From contig NZ_JACSIT010000084.1 in assembly GCF_014349155.1 (NCBI RefSeq), positions 1 to 46,484 of the forward strand: a stretch of 46,484 bases of DNA, given 5' to 3'. Both the position numbers and the translations under genes were made by a program. This document shows, one piece after another, positions 26,251 to 35,004 of this stretch; the stretch's first letter is position 1; each line of letters opens with the position of its first letter. This DNA comes from Neolewinella lacunae. Its GTDB lineage: Bacteria; Bacteroidota; Bacteroidia; Chitinophagales; Saprospiraceae. Below the pieces are notes generated by a model. It saw only the letters and a program-made list of their open reading frames with translations, was not told the DNA's origin and did no database searches.

Positions 26251-29200
26251 ATGCATACCAAGCTTACACTATTTCTAATGGCCATGCTCTGGGCCACGTT
26301 ATCTTCCGCTCAGCCGGTGATAACCATCACCGACGCCAGCCTGGTGGGCGGCCAAACCTATAACTGGACCAACGACAATGTCTACCTCCTGGATGGCCTG
26401 GTTTACCTGGAGAGTGGTGGGGTGCTTAATATTGAGGCTGGAACGGTTATTAAAAGCCTTCCCTCAACGGAGGTTACCACAGGTGACAATACAACAGCCC
26501 TGATCATTACCCGTGGCGCGCAGATCTTCGCCGAAGGTACTGCGGCTAATCCTATCATTTTTACCGCCAGCGACGATGACGTCAACGATCCCAATGACTT
26601 CGGTGCAAATGACCGCGGCGAGTGGGGTGGTTTGATCATCCTCGGTAACGCTACGATCGCCAACAGCGATCCTACCGATAATGTCGAAGGAATTGCCGCT
26701 ACCGAAACCCGCGCCGTTTATGGCGGTACCAACGACAATGACAACAGTGGCGTGCTGCGCTATGTGTCTATCCGTCACGGCGGTGCACAGCTTTCTGCTG
26801 ATAACGAGATCAATGGTTTGACCCTTGGTGGCGTTGGTTCTGGTACCGACATTGACTTCATTGAGGTATTTGCTAACCTGGATGACGGAATTGAATGGTT
26901 TGGTGGAACTGTCGATGTAAAGCACGCCACCGTTTCCTTCTGCGGTGATGACGCTTTCGACTACGACCAGGGCTGGCGTGGTCGTGGTCAGTTCTGGATG
27001 GCCCTTCAGGCGCCAAACACCAACACCGGCCGTTCCGGTGAGCACGATGGCGCTACCCCGGATAACGTGGCTCCTTTCAGCGCACCAACTATTTACAACG
27101 CCACTTACATCGGAATCGGTCAGAACGGCGTTGCTACGGGTGGTGACGCCAACCGGGAAGGCCGCCAGCAAAGCGTTGTCTTCCGCGATAACGCCGCCGG
27201 TATTTACCGCAACTCCATCTTTACGGGCTTCAACCAGCGCGCAATTGCTATTGAGGACATTGCTGGTGATGACATTGACAGCTACGCCCGTTTACTGGCT
27301 GGTGACCTCGTCTTGGAGAACAACCTTTTTGAAAACTTTGGAGCTGGTAATACGGCAGCTGCTCTTTTCAACGCCATTACGCCCGGTGAAGCCATCATCA
27401 GTGGCCCTTCTAACGACATGGTAGTTTCCATGCTGGGGGGCGCTAACGAAATCGGTGCTTCCGGCATTGCCAACATAGGTCGTATTCCCGGTGGTAACCT
27501 GGATCCACGGATCGATGCCAACGGTAATGCACTGAGGGGAGCGGTAGGCATTGACGAAGACCTCAACGCTGATGGTTTCTTCAACCTCGTTACCTACCGC
27601 GGAGCCTTCGGCAACCGGGTAAACTGGCTGGAAGGCTGGACGGCGCTTGATGCTTATGGCTACCTCGGTGATGAGGTTGAGCCCATTGATAACTTCGATT
27701 GTATTGTTGTTCGCGACGAGGACCTCGTTGGCGGCCAGAACTACACCTGGACCAGCAACAACTGCTACACCCTCGACGGACTCGTATTCCTGGAGGCTGA
27801 TGCTACCCTGACCATCGAAGCCGGTACCATCATCCGTGGTCTCGACGCGGACCGCGTGTCTACCGGTGACAATACCTCCGCGCTCATCATTACCCGTGAC
27901 GCACAGATCTTCGCCAACGGTAATGCCGAAAACCCCATCATTTTCACGGCTGCCGACGACGACACCGAAGATCCCGATGACTTTACCTCCCGCGACCGCG
28001 GTGAGTGGGGTGGCCTGATCATTCTGGGTAACGCTACCATTGCTAACAGCGATCCTACTGACAACGTTGAAGGTATTGCGGCGACTGAAGCCCGTGCCGT
28101 TTACGGTGGTACCGACGACGCAGATAATAGCGGTGTTCTCCGCTACGTGTCTATCCGGCACGGTGGTGCACAACTTTCTGCGGATAACGAAATCAACGGC
28201 CTGACCCTCGGTGCCGTTGGTTCCGGTACGACGATCGAGTACATTGACGTATTTGCTAACCTGGACGACGGAATTGAATGGTTCGGTGGTACGGTAGACG
28301 TACGCTTCGCTACCGTTGCCTTCTGTGGCGACGATGCTATGGACTACGACCAGGGATGGCGTGGCCGTGGCCAGTTCTGGTTCGTAATGCAGGAGCCCAA
28401 CACCAGCACGGGCCGCTCCGGCGAGCACGATGGTGCTACGCCCGACAACGCAATGCCTTTTAGTGCTCCGACCATCTACAATGCTACCTACATTGGTATT
28501 GGAGAAGGTAACACCGCGACCGGTGGCGATGCCAACCGCGAAGGACGCCAGCAAAGCGTTGTCTTCCGGGACAATGCCGGTGGCCAGTACCGCAACTCTT
28601 TGTTCACCGACTTCAACCAGCGCGCCATTGCCATTGAGGATATCGCCGGTAACGACATCGATAGCTACGCCCGCCTGTTGGCCGGTGATCTGGTAGTTGC
28701 TGATAACATCTTCGAAAACTTCGGCGCTGGCGACACCCCAGCCGACCTCTTCAATGCCATCACGCCCGGTGAAACCATCATCAACGGCCCATCCAACGAC
28801 ATGGTCATCTCCATGCTCGGTGGTGCCAACGAGATTGGTGCTTCCGGTATCGCGAGCATCAGCCGTGAGCCAAACATGATGCTGGACCCACGGATCAACG
28901 CCGGTGGTGCTGCCCTTGGTGGTGGAACGCCTAACCTCGATGACGATTACTTCCAGCTGGTTTCCTACCGTGGAGCCTTCAATAACTCCAACAACTGGTT
29001 ACAGGGCTGGACCGCACTGTCTGACATGGGCTACCTGGGAGACCAGGTGGAAGAGATTGACAACTTCGACTGTATTGTCATCCGGGACGAAGACCTCGTT
29101 GGTGGACAGACCTACAACTGGGGCAGCGGAAACTGCTACACCCTGGACGGCCTGGTGTTCCTGGAAGCCGACGGTACGCTGAACATCGAAGCCGGCACGG

Positions 29201-30714
29201 TCATCCGTGGTTTGGATGCTGACCGGGTTACTACCGGTGACAACACCTCCGCACTGATCATCACCCGTGGTGCAACCATTAACGCTACGGGTACCGCCAC
29301 GGCACCGATCATCTTTACGGCTGCCGACGACGACACCGAAGATCCCAATGACTTCACCTCCAACGACCGTGGAGAATGGGGTGGTTTGATCATCCTGGGT
29401 AATGCTACTATTGCTAATAGTGACCCTACCGACAACGTTGAAGGTATTGCAGCTACCGAAACCCGCGCTATTTACGGTGGTACGGACGACGAAGACAACA
29501 GCGGTATTCTTCGCTACGTTTCCATCCGTCACGGTGGTGCACAACTCTCCGCTGATAACGAAATTAATGGCCTTACCCTCGGTGGTGTAGGTTCCGGCAC
29601 GACGATCGACTACGTGGAAGTTTTCGCTAACCTCGACGACGGGATTGAGTGGTTCGGTGGTACCGTTACGGTAGATCACGCTGCGGTTTCTTTCTGCGGT
29701 GACGATGCTTACGACTACGACCAGGGATGGCGTGGTGGCGGCCAGTTCTGGTACAGCCTCCAAGGCCCCGGTACTTCCACCGGCCGTGCTGGCGAGCACG
29801 ACGGTGCTACTCCTGATAACGCAATGCCCTTCTCTCAGCCGCTGATCTGTAACGCTACCTACGTAGGCATCGGGGCTGACCAAATGGCAACGGGCGGTGA
29901 CGCCAACCGGGAAGGCCGCCAGCAGGCCGTGATCTTCCGGGATAACACCGGTGGTTCTTACAACAACAGCATCTTCTCCGACTTCAACGGCAGCGCCATT
30001 GCGGTAGAGGATATTGACGGTACCGATATCGATTCTTACAACAACTACCTTAATGGTGACCTCAGCCTGAACAACAACATTTTCTGGAACTTCGGTTTCG
30101 GCGAAACAGCTGCTGACCTCTTTACGGTAGTCAACCCCGGTGAAGCAGTACAAGCTGCCCAATCTGCCGCCTTTGCTGCGGCCATGACGGCTGCTGGTAA
30201 CCGCATCGTTGATCCTAAATTCATCGACTCCGACCGCGACATGGCTGGTGGAGACATTGACCCACGTCCGAACCAGTTTGCTGACGCCAGCTTCGGTGCG
30301 ATCGAAGTTGAAGGGTGTGCGGTAGTCGACTACTACGGTGCCTTTGAGCCAGGTAATGGTGATACAAACCCAGTGTGGATTAACGGCTGGACTGCCCTGA
30401 CGACAAGTGAAATTGTAGTTGAGTCAACCACCTCTACCGGTACGGCTGAGGAGGACGGCTTCTTGCTGGACGCTCCGGTTCCTAACCCTGCTGCTGAGTT
30501 CACAATGGTCAACTTTACACTGCCCCGCGCTACGCAGTTGACCCTGACCATCGTTGACATCACTGGCCGCCCGGTTGCCCGTACGGCGCGTCAGTACAGT
30601 GCTGGTGCCCAGAGTGAGCGCATCAACGTACAGAACCTGCCCAACGGCACCTACATCATCCTCCTGGATGCCGAGGGTAGCCGCCTGGTGCAGAAAATGG
30701 TGGTAAACAAGTAA
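26251..30714 (+). CDS. T9SS-exported protein of three ~456-aa tandem repeats, partner of a TonB receptor
   Basis: This is a 1487-aa secreted protein. The signal peptide is MHTKLTLFLMAMLWATLSSAQ. Three repeats start at about residues 24, 480 and 936. Each opens with DLVGGQ-YNW and a LDGLVFLEAD-TL-IEAGTVI-GL segment. Each continues with ALIITRGAQI, PIIFTA-DDD, RGEWGGLIILGNATI, VLRYVSIRHGGAQLSADNEINGL in two blocks, ANLDDGIEWFGGTVDV and EGRQQSV. The pattern of short beta turns suggests a right-handed beta-helix. The C-terminal ~75 residues are a type A T9SS sorting domain (PVPNPAAEFTMVNFTL ... GTYIILL). No catalytic motif is recognised. Many Bacteroidota encode single-unit homologues beside TonB receptors; here the unit is triplicated. 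A substrate-capture role at the cell surface is inferred. Confidence 0.9.
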   Translation: MHTKLTLFLMAMLWATLSSAQPVITITDASLVGGQTYNWTNDNVYLLDGLVYLESGGVLNIEAGTVIKSLPSTEVTTGDNTTALIITRGAQIFAEGTAANPIIFTASDDDVNDPNDFGANDRGEWGGLIILGNATIANSDPTDNVEGIAATETRAVYGGTNDNDNSGVLRYVSIRHGGAQLSADNEINGLTLGGVGSGTDIDFIEVFANLDDGIEWFGGTVDVKHATVSFCGDDAFDYDQGWRGRGQFWMALQAPNTNTGRSGEHDGATPDNVAPFSAPTIYNATYIGIGQNGVATGGDANREGRQQSVVFRDNAAGIYRNSIFTGFNQRAIAIEDIAGDDIDSYARLLAGDLVLENNLFENFGAGNTAAALFNAITPGEAIISGPSNDMVVSMLGGANEIGASGIANIGRIPGGNLDPRIDANGNALRGAVGIDEDLNADGFFNLVTYRGAFGNRVNWLEGWTALDAYGYLGDEVEPIDNFDCIVVRDEDLVGGQNYTWTSNNCYTLDGLVFLEADATLTIEAGTIIRGLDADRVSTGDNTSALIITRDAQIFANGNAENPIIFTAADDDTEDPDDFTSRDRGEWGGLIILGNATIANSDPTDNVEGIAATEARAVYGGTDDADNSGVLRYVSIRHGGAQLSADNEINGLTLGAVGSGTTIEYIDVFANLDDGIEWFGGTVDVRFATVAFCGDDAMDYDQGWRGRGQFWFVMQEPNTSTGRSGEHDGATPDNAMPFSAPTIYNATYIGIGEGNTATGGDANREGRQQSVVFRDNAGGQYRNSLFTDFNQRAIAIEDIAGNDIDSYARLLAGDLVVADNIFENFGAGDTPADLFNAITPGETIINGPSNDMVISMLGGANEIGASGIASISREPNMMLDPRINAGGAALGGGTPNLDDDYFQLVSYRGAFNNSNNWLQGWTALSDMGYLGDQVEEIDNFDCIVIRDEDLVGGQTYNWGSGNCYTLDGLVFLEADGTLNIEAGTVIRGLDADRVTTGDNTSALIITRGATINATGTATAPIIFTAADDDTEDPNDFTSNDRGEWGGLIILGNATIANSDPTDNVEGIAATETRAIYGGTDDEDNSGILRYVSIRHGGAQLSADNEINGLTLGGVGSGTTIDYVEVFANLDDGIEWFGGTVTVDHAAVSFCGDDAYDYDQGWRGGGQFWYSLQGPGTSTGRAGEHDGATPDNAMPFSQPLICNATYVGIGADQMATGGDANREGRQQAVIFRDNTGGSYNNSIFSDFNGSAIAVEDIDGTDIDSYNNYLNGDLSLNNNIFWNFGFGETAADLFTVVNPGEAVQAAQSAAFAAAMTAAGNRIVDPKFIDSDRDMAGGDIDPRPNQFADASFGAIEVEGCAVVDYYGAFEPGNGDTNPVWINGWTALTTSEIVVESTTSTGTAEEDGFLLDAPVPNPAAEFTMVNFTLPRATQLTLTIVDITGRPVARTARQYSAGAQSERINVQNLPNGTYIILLDAEGSRLVQKMVVNK

Positions 30715-30748
30715 GGCGCTGCCGCAACTACTTACCAAGCTTTTGATG

Positions 30749-30780
30749 TCAGCCCAATCCGTACCCACGGATTGGGCTGA
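30749..30780 (+). terminator. Strong hairpin after the T9SS repeat protein gene
   Basis: The perfect 14-bp arms tcagcccaatccgt (30749-30762) and acggattgggctga (30767-30780) enclose a 4-nt loop. The following T run is poor (tgtcattatc), so termination may be partial and allow read-through to the receptor gene. Confidence 0.65.
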
Positions 30781-30816
30781 TGTCATTATCGCCCTCTTCT
30801 CTCCTCTTCAACTAAG

Positions 30817-30840
30817 CTTAGTGTAATCTTCACACTAACG
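30817..30840 (+). promoter_or_regulatory. Candidate operator upstream of the TonB receptor
   Basis: tagtgt (30819-30824) and acacta (30832-30837) are inverted repeats within cttagtgtaatcttcacac. The first ten bases are identical to those of the dyad at 26062, in the same orientation and roughly 200 bp upstream of the next gene in both cases. Confidence 0.4.
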
Positions 30841-30893
30841 GTAGCGGGAGGGCTTAACGAAAAATTTACATTGCTGACTTGTTTTCCCCCTTT

Positions 30894-30909
30894 GCACCTG
30901 CGGCCGCGC
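30894..30909 (+). repeat. Copy 3 of the GC-rich 16-bp word
   Basis: gcacctgcggccgcgc lies in the promoter region of the TonB receptor gene, in otherwise A+T-rich surroundings, so it does not reflect local base composition. Confidence 0.8.
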
Positions 30910-31033
30910 ACTGATAATCAGTGAGTTATGGATACGTAAACTTAACGTACACATAACCCGAAGTCCCGAAATATGGTAATTAAACAACCGACCTTTGCGG
31001 CTTCTAGTGCAAACGGTTACAATTCAAATACAT

Positions 31034-33940
31034 ATGCTGAAGCGAATTCTTACGATCGTTGTTCTGCTCTGTGCAGCCGGAACAATTTTTTCTCAGAAGG
31101 GGGCCATCTCAGGGACCGTGTACGACGAGAAGGGCGAACCTCTTCCCGCCGCCAACATACTGCTTGAGGGGACTACCATCGGAGCAACTACGGATTACAT
31201 TGAAGGAAAATACCAGTTCCAGGCTGACCCAGGGGTATACACCATCGTGGCCTCGTTTCTTGGTTATGCTGATGTGAAAATCACCGGTGTGGAAATCAAA
31301 GCTAACGAAACCAAGTTACTGGATATCGTCTTTGACCCAGAAGCAGCGGGTGGGGTGGACCTGGCCGAAATTGTGGTGACCGCCGAAGCCATGGAGCGTG
31401 GTGAAGTTGCGGTCATGAAACTGCGCCAGAACGACGTGAATGCCAAAGACATCATCAGTTCACAGGAGATGAGTTCATTGGGTGCAAGTACGGTTTCCCA
31501 AGCGCTGGCAAAAGTGACGGGGACAACGGTAGTAGGCGGCAAATACGTCTACGTGCGGGGATTGGGGGATCGTTACTCTGCCACTACCATCAACGGTCTG
31601 CGCCTGCCCAGCATCGATCCTTACCGTAACAGCGCGCAACTTGACCTGATTCCCACCGACATTCTGGACAACATCTCCGCCTCCAAAACCTTTACCCCCA
31701 ACCTTCCCGGCGATTTTACCGGCGGTAGCGTTGACGTAAAAATTAAGGCCTTGCCGGAGCGCTTCACCTGGGGAGTTTCCGTTGGTACCTCGGTAAACAC
31801 ACAGTCAAACTTCCAGAACGACTTTCTGACCTACGAAGGCAACGCTGAAAATACCTTTGGTTACGCCTCCAGCAACCTGGACCTTCCCGTTGATCTGGAT
31901 GATCAGCGTTATTCCGACCTGGGAACGTTCTCCCGGGGAGCCGTTCGCAGGGCCCGTACGGACGATGAACTGGCCGCCTCCCTCGAAGAAGTGACCGACG
32001 CTTTCGGCTCTGGCTTCGGCATCGAAGAAGCCCGCTCTCCAATGAACTACAGTGTGAGCGCCAACATCGGCAATCAGTTTAAGCTTGGTTCCATGCCGCT
32101 GGGTGTATTCGCTACGATCTCTGCCAGCAAAGATTACTTTGCTTACAACGGTGGCATCACCGGGCAGTACCTGACCCCTGGCCTGGGAGCTACGGCCCTT
32201 CAGGAAGTATTTGACCTGCGCCGGGACCTCAGCGAGGAAAGCGCCGACCTGGGAGGTATGGTGGGCCTGAACCTGCGGTTAAGCCCTTCCAGTAACATCT
32301 CTTTTTATACCCTCTACAGCCACCAGGGCACCGCTTCCGTTAAAATATCCCAGGGCAGTTACGAAGCTAAAGGAGCCAGCGGTGAGGCAGACAACAACTT
32401 TGTCGGCCGAGAATCCGCTTTCCTGGAACGCGAGCTGACTGACTACGTACTGCAAGGGGAACATACCCTGCGCAAGCTCGGGAATATTAAGGTCGATTGG
32501 ACGGCCAACTACGTTACCAGTTCGCAGCAAGAGCCGGATTTCCGCTACATCGAGTACATCGAACAGGCAACATCCATCCTTAATGACCCTTCGCAGTTCC
32601 GCCAGCCCAGCCGCTTTTTCCGTGACTTGGCCGATGAGAGCTACGAGGGTAAGCTGGACTTTACCGTGCCTTTCCTGGCGGAAGCGTCCAGAGCAAATAC
32701 CATTAAATTCGGTGGACAGTACCGTACGAAGGAGCGTGACTTCAACGAACGGCAAGTCGAATACTTCCAGCGTGCGGGCAATGGACAAACGTTCAGCGAG
32801 CTGGGCGGTGACTTCGAGCAGTACTTCGGTGACGACAACTCCGGAATCATTGGTGGTGAGCCCGGAAGCAACGAGATCGGCATTTCTATCATTAATACTA
32901 CCTCCCAGGGGAACAGCTACGTTGGTACCGACGAAGTAGCGGCGGGTTACCTGATGGCTACCTACGAAATTGGTACGCGGCTTAAACTGACCGGTGGTGT
33001 ACGGGCAGAAAATACCCGGATTGATATCGCCAGCGACATTGCCGACATCGTAGATCCTAGTAACCGGCCGCTGCAGGTTGCCAACATTGACACGACCAAC
33101 ATCATGCCGGCGTTCAACTTCGTTTACAAGACCATGCCAAACCACAATCTACGGGGATCATTCTCCCAGACGGTAGCGCGGCCAAACATGCGGGAACTGG
33201 CACCCTTTGCGTCCTTCAACGGTGTAGACCCCGACGTTGTGGGTAACGTCAACCTTCAGTTGTCCAACATCGATAACTACGACCTGCGGTATGAGATCTT
33301 CCCCGAGAATGCTCCCGGTGAGGTCATCAGCCTCAGTGCTTTCTATAAGCGATTTACCAACCCAATCGTGGTGACCTTCCTGCCCGGCGGCGGAGGAAAC
33401 CAGCAGTTTACCTGGACGAATACTGAAGGAGCTAACCTGTACGGTATCGAGTTTGAGATCCGTAAATCACTGGCGTTCATCAGCCCTAGTCTGAGCAACT
33501 TCACCCTCAGCAACAACCTGGCGGTCATTCAGTCAAATCAGGATATTGCCGACCGCGAGTGTGAGCAGGGGATTTCCCTCAATGAGAATTACGTTTGTGA
33601 GCGCCCTTTCAACGGGCAGTCTGACTTCGTATTCAACGCCAACCTGGCTTACCGCACGCCCGGCGAAAATAGCTGGGACGCTATTTTGGCCTACAACTTC
33701 TTCAGCGACCGCCTCCAGTCCATTGGCCGGCCCGGTACTCCCGATATCTTTGAGCAGGGCCGTAGCCAACTCGACTTATCTATATCTAAGAACTTCAATA
33801 ACCTCAAGGTGAGCCTCCGGGCGCAGAACCTGATTGACCCCGATTTCCGCAGCTATTCTACGTTCCTCGGGCAGGAGTACGATTTCACCCGCTACCAGCG
33901 TGGTCGCACCTTCAGCCTTAGCCTGAGCTACGGCATTTAA
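31034..33940 (+). CDS. TonB-dependent outer-membrane receptor with CarboxypepD_reg-like domain
   Basis: This 968-aa outer-membrane receptor would import a ligand using energy from TonB-ExbB-ExbD. I choose ATG 31034 because it gives the signal peptide MLKRILTIVVLLCAAGTIFSQ; an in-frame ATG 13 codons earlier spoils it. Residues 22-105 form a CarboxypepD_reg-like beta-sandwich (GAISGTVYDEKGEPLPAANI). The plug spans about 110-240, with KYVYVRGLGDRYSATTING and GDFTGGSVDVKIK. The rest is the 22-strand beta-barrel, including NLRGSFSQTVARPNMRELAPF in its latter half. The end GRTFSLSLSYGI is a typical barrel terminal strand. No SusD-like gene follows; instead the upstream T9SS repeat protein is the apparent partner. 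A strong terminator follows the gene. The ligand is unknown. Confidence 0.93.
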   Translation: MLKRILTIVVLLCAAGTIFSQKGAISGTVYDEKGEPLPAANILLEGTTIGATTDYIEGKYQFQADPGVYTIVASFLGYADVKITGVEIKANETKLLDIVFDPEAAGGVDLAEIVVTAEAMERGEVAVMKLRQNDVNAKDIISSQEMSSLGASTVSQALAKVTGTTVVGGKYVYVRGLGDRYSATTINGLRLPSIDPYRNSAQLDLIPTDILDNISASKTFTPNLPGDFTGGSVDVKIKALPERFTWGVSVGTSVNTQSNFQNDFLTYEGNAENTFGYASSNLDLPVDLDDQRYSDLGTFSRGAVRRARTDDELAASLEEVTDAFGSGFGIEEARSPMNYSVSANIGNQFKLGSMPLGVFATISASKDYFAYNGGITGQYLTPGLGATALQEVFDLRRDLSEESADLGGMVGLNLRLSPSSNISFYTLYSHQGTASVKISQGSYEAKGASGEADNNFVGRESAFLERELTDYVLQGEHTLRKLGNIKVDWTANYVTSSQQEPDFRYIEYIEQATSILNDPSQFRQPSRFFRDLADESYEGKLDFTVPFLAEASRANTIKFGGQYRTKERDFNERQVEYFQRAGNGQTFSELGGDFEQYFGDDNSGIIGGEPGSNEIGISIINTTSQGNSYVGTDEVAAGYLMATYEIGTRLKLTGGVRAENTRIDIASDIADIVDPSNRPLQVANIDTTNIMPAFNFVYKTMPNHNLRGSFSQTVARPNMRELAPFASFNGVDPDVVGNVNLQLSNIDNYDLRYEIFPENAPGEVISLSAFYKRFTNPIVVTFLPGGGGNQQFTWTNTEGANLYGIEFEIRKSLAFISPSLSNFTLSNNLAVIQSNQDIADRECEQGISLNENYVCERPFNGQSDFVFNANLAYRTPGENSWDAILAYNFFSDRLQSIGRPGTPDIFEQGRSQLDLSISKNFNNLKVSLRAQNLIDPDFRSYSTFLGQEYDFTRYQRGRTFSLSLSYGI

Positions 33941-33972
33941 GATGCACTAGATTACTTTAGCGTAATCGTTGG

Positions 33973-34007
33973 CGCCCCCTGCCTTTGGGTGGGGGGCGTT
34001 TTTTTTT
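33973..34007 (+). terminator. Rho-independent terminator of the TonB receptor gene
   Basis: cgccccc (33973-33979) pairs with gggggcg (33992-33998) and is followed by nine T (33999-34007). It lies 32 bp after the receptor stop codon and only 2 bp from the end of hutG on the other strand. A small gattac/gtaatc hairpin precedes it. Confidence 0.85.
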
Positions 34008-34009
34008 GA

Positions 34010-35002
34010 CTAAGCGCCTGTCTTAATGACACCGCTATTGAAGGCGGCTCGCGCAATCCCCTCCACCGCCCGCGCCACCAGGCGCCCCGTAATCCCGTCC
34101 CGGTCAAAGCGGGGGTTGTACTCGGCCAGGTCACAACTGATGACTTTGCCCGTGCCCAAAACAGCCGCCAAAACGGGAAAAAAGAAGCTGGCCTCCAGTC
34201 CTACGGGACTCGGCGCACTCACGCCCGGAGCCATGGCGGCGGAAAAGCCATCGATATCGATGCTCAGGTAGAGGTGGTCGTAGGCGGCGGCAAAGTGTTG
34301 GACGAGGGTGATGGCCGCCTGCACGTCTTGGGCATTAGCTCCACAGGCCTCCAGCGGCAGAAAGCGGGCTCCCAGGCGCTCGGCCGTCTGGAAGAGGGAA
34401 GGCGGATTGGCCGCCCGCTGGATGCCGATGGCCAGGTAGCCGTGTTGCCCGGCCCCGTCCACCAGAATCTGGTGAAAAGGCGTGCCCGAAGTGGGGCCGT
34501 CGGCAAACGAGCGCAGGTCGAAGTGGGCGTCGAAATTGATCACCCCCAGGCGGGTGCCGGGGCGTCCGGCCAGCGCCGAACGGATGCCGAGGTAGTGCGC
34601 CCAGGCAATGTCGTGCCCACCCCCGATGCCGATGGGGAAAATCCCCGCCGCCAGCAGCCGGACGATGGCCCGACCAAAACTCTCCTGCGTGCTTTCCAGA
34701 TCGCCGGCCAGGCAGGTGATGTCTCCCGCGTCGGCAATGCGGAGGGGGCCGAGGTGGTTGGCCAGACTTCCCATGCTCCTGCGGGCTTCGCTGGCACCTG
34801 CGGCCGCGCCCAATCGGCCCTGGTTGCGGCGCACCCCTTCCTCGCATGCGTAGCCCAAGAGGGCCAGGTCCGGCGGATCAGCGCTGATCGCTTGCCGCAG
34901 ATCCAGCAGCTCCATTTTTTGGTACCAGTATTCGGGGCCGAGGGTAGGGTCGGTCTGGCGGCCAGTCCAGGCCGCAGCGCTGGGGGGGAGGTAGTTGGTC
35001 AT
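34010..35002 (-). CDS. hutG: Formimidoylglutamase (formiminoglutamase)
   Basis: This is a 330-aa ureohydrolase (arginase fold) that hydrolyses N-formimidoyl-L-glutamate to glutamate and formamide, the last step of this histidine degradation branch. The manganese-binding motifs are complete: GGGHD, NFDAHFD and SIDIDGF. ACEEGVRRNQGRLGA near residue 50-64 and GVSAPSPVGL are typical of the HutG branch. I take ATG 35002 (MTNYLPPSAAAW), which lies 2 bp past the hutI stop; a GTG at 35020 would overlap hutI by 16 bp. It is the last gene of the hut cluster and is translationally coupled to hutI by position. It contains a perfect copy of the 16-bp GC-rich word. Confidence 0.93.
   Translation of the reverse strand: MTNYLPPSAAAWTGRQTDPTLGPEYWYQKMELLDLRQAISADPPDLALLGYACEEGVRRNQGRLGAAAGASEARRSMGSLANHLGPLRIADAGDITCLAGDLESTQESFGRAIVRLLAAGIFPIGIGGGHDIAWAHYLGIRSALAGRPGTRLGVINFDAHFDLRSFADGPTSGTPFHQILVDGAGQHGYLAIGIQRAANPPSLFQTAERLGARFLPLEACGANAQDVQAAITLVQHFAAAYDHLYLSIDIDGFSAAMAPGVSAPSPVGLEASFFFPVLAAVLGTGKVISCDLAEYNPRFDRDGITGRLVARAVEGIARAAFNSGVIKTGA
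34794..34810 (+). repeat. Copy 4 of the GC-rich 16-bp word, inside hutG
   Basis: gcacctgcggccgcgcc is identical over 17 bases to copies 1 and 2. On the coding strand it encodes part of LGAAAGAS in a conserved region of HutG, so it is not a simple insertion. Confidence 0.75.
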
Positions 35003-35004
35003 GG

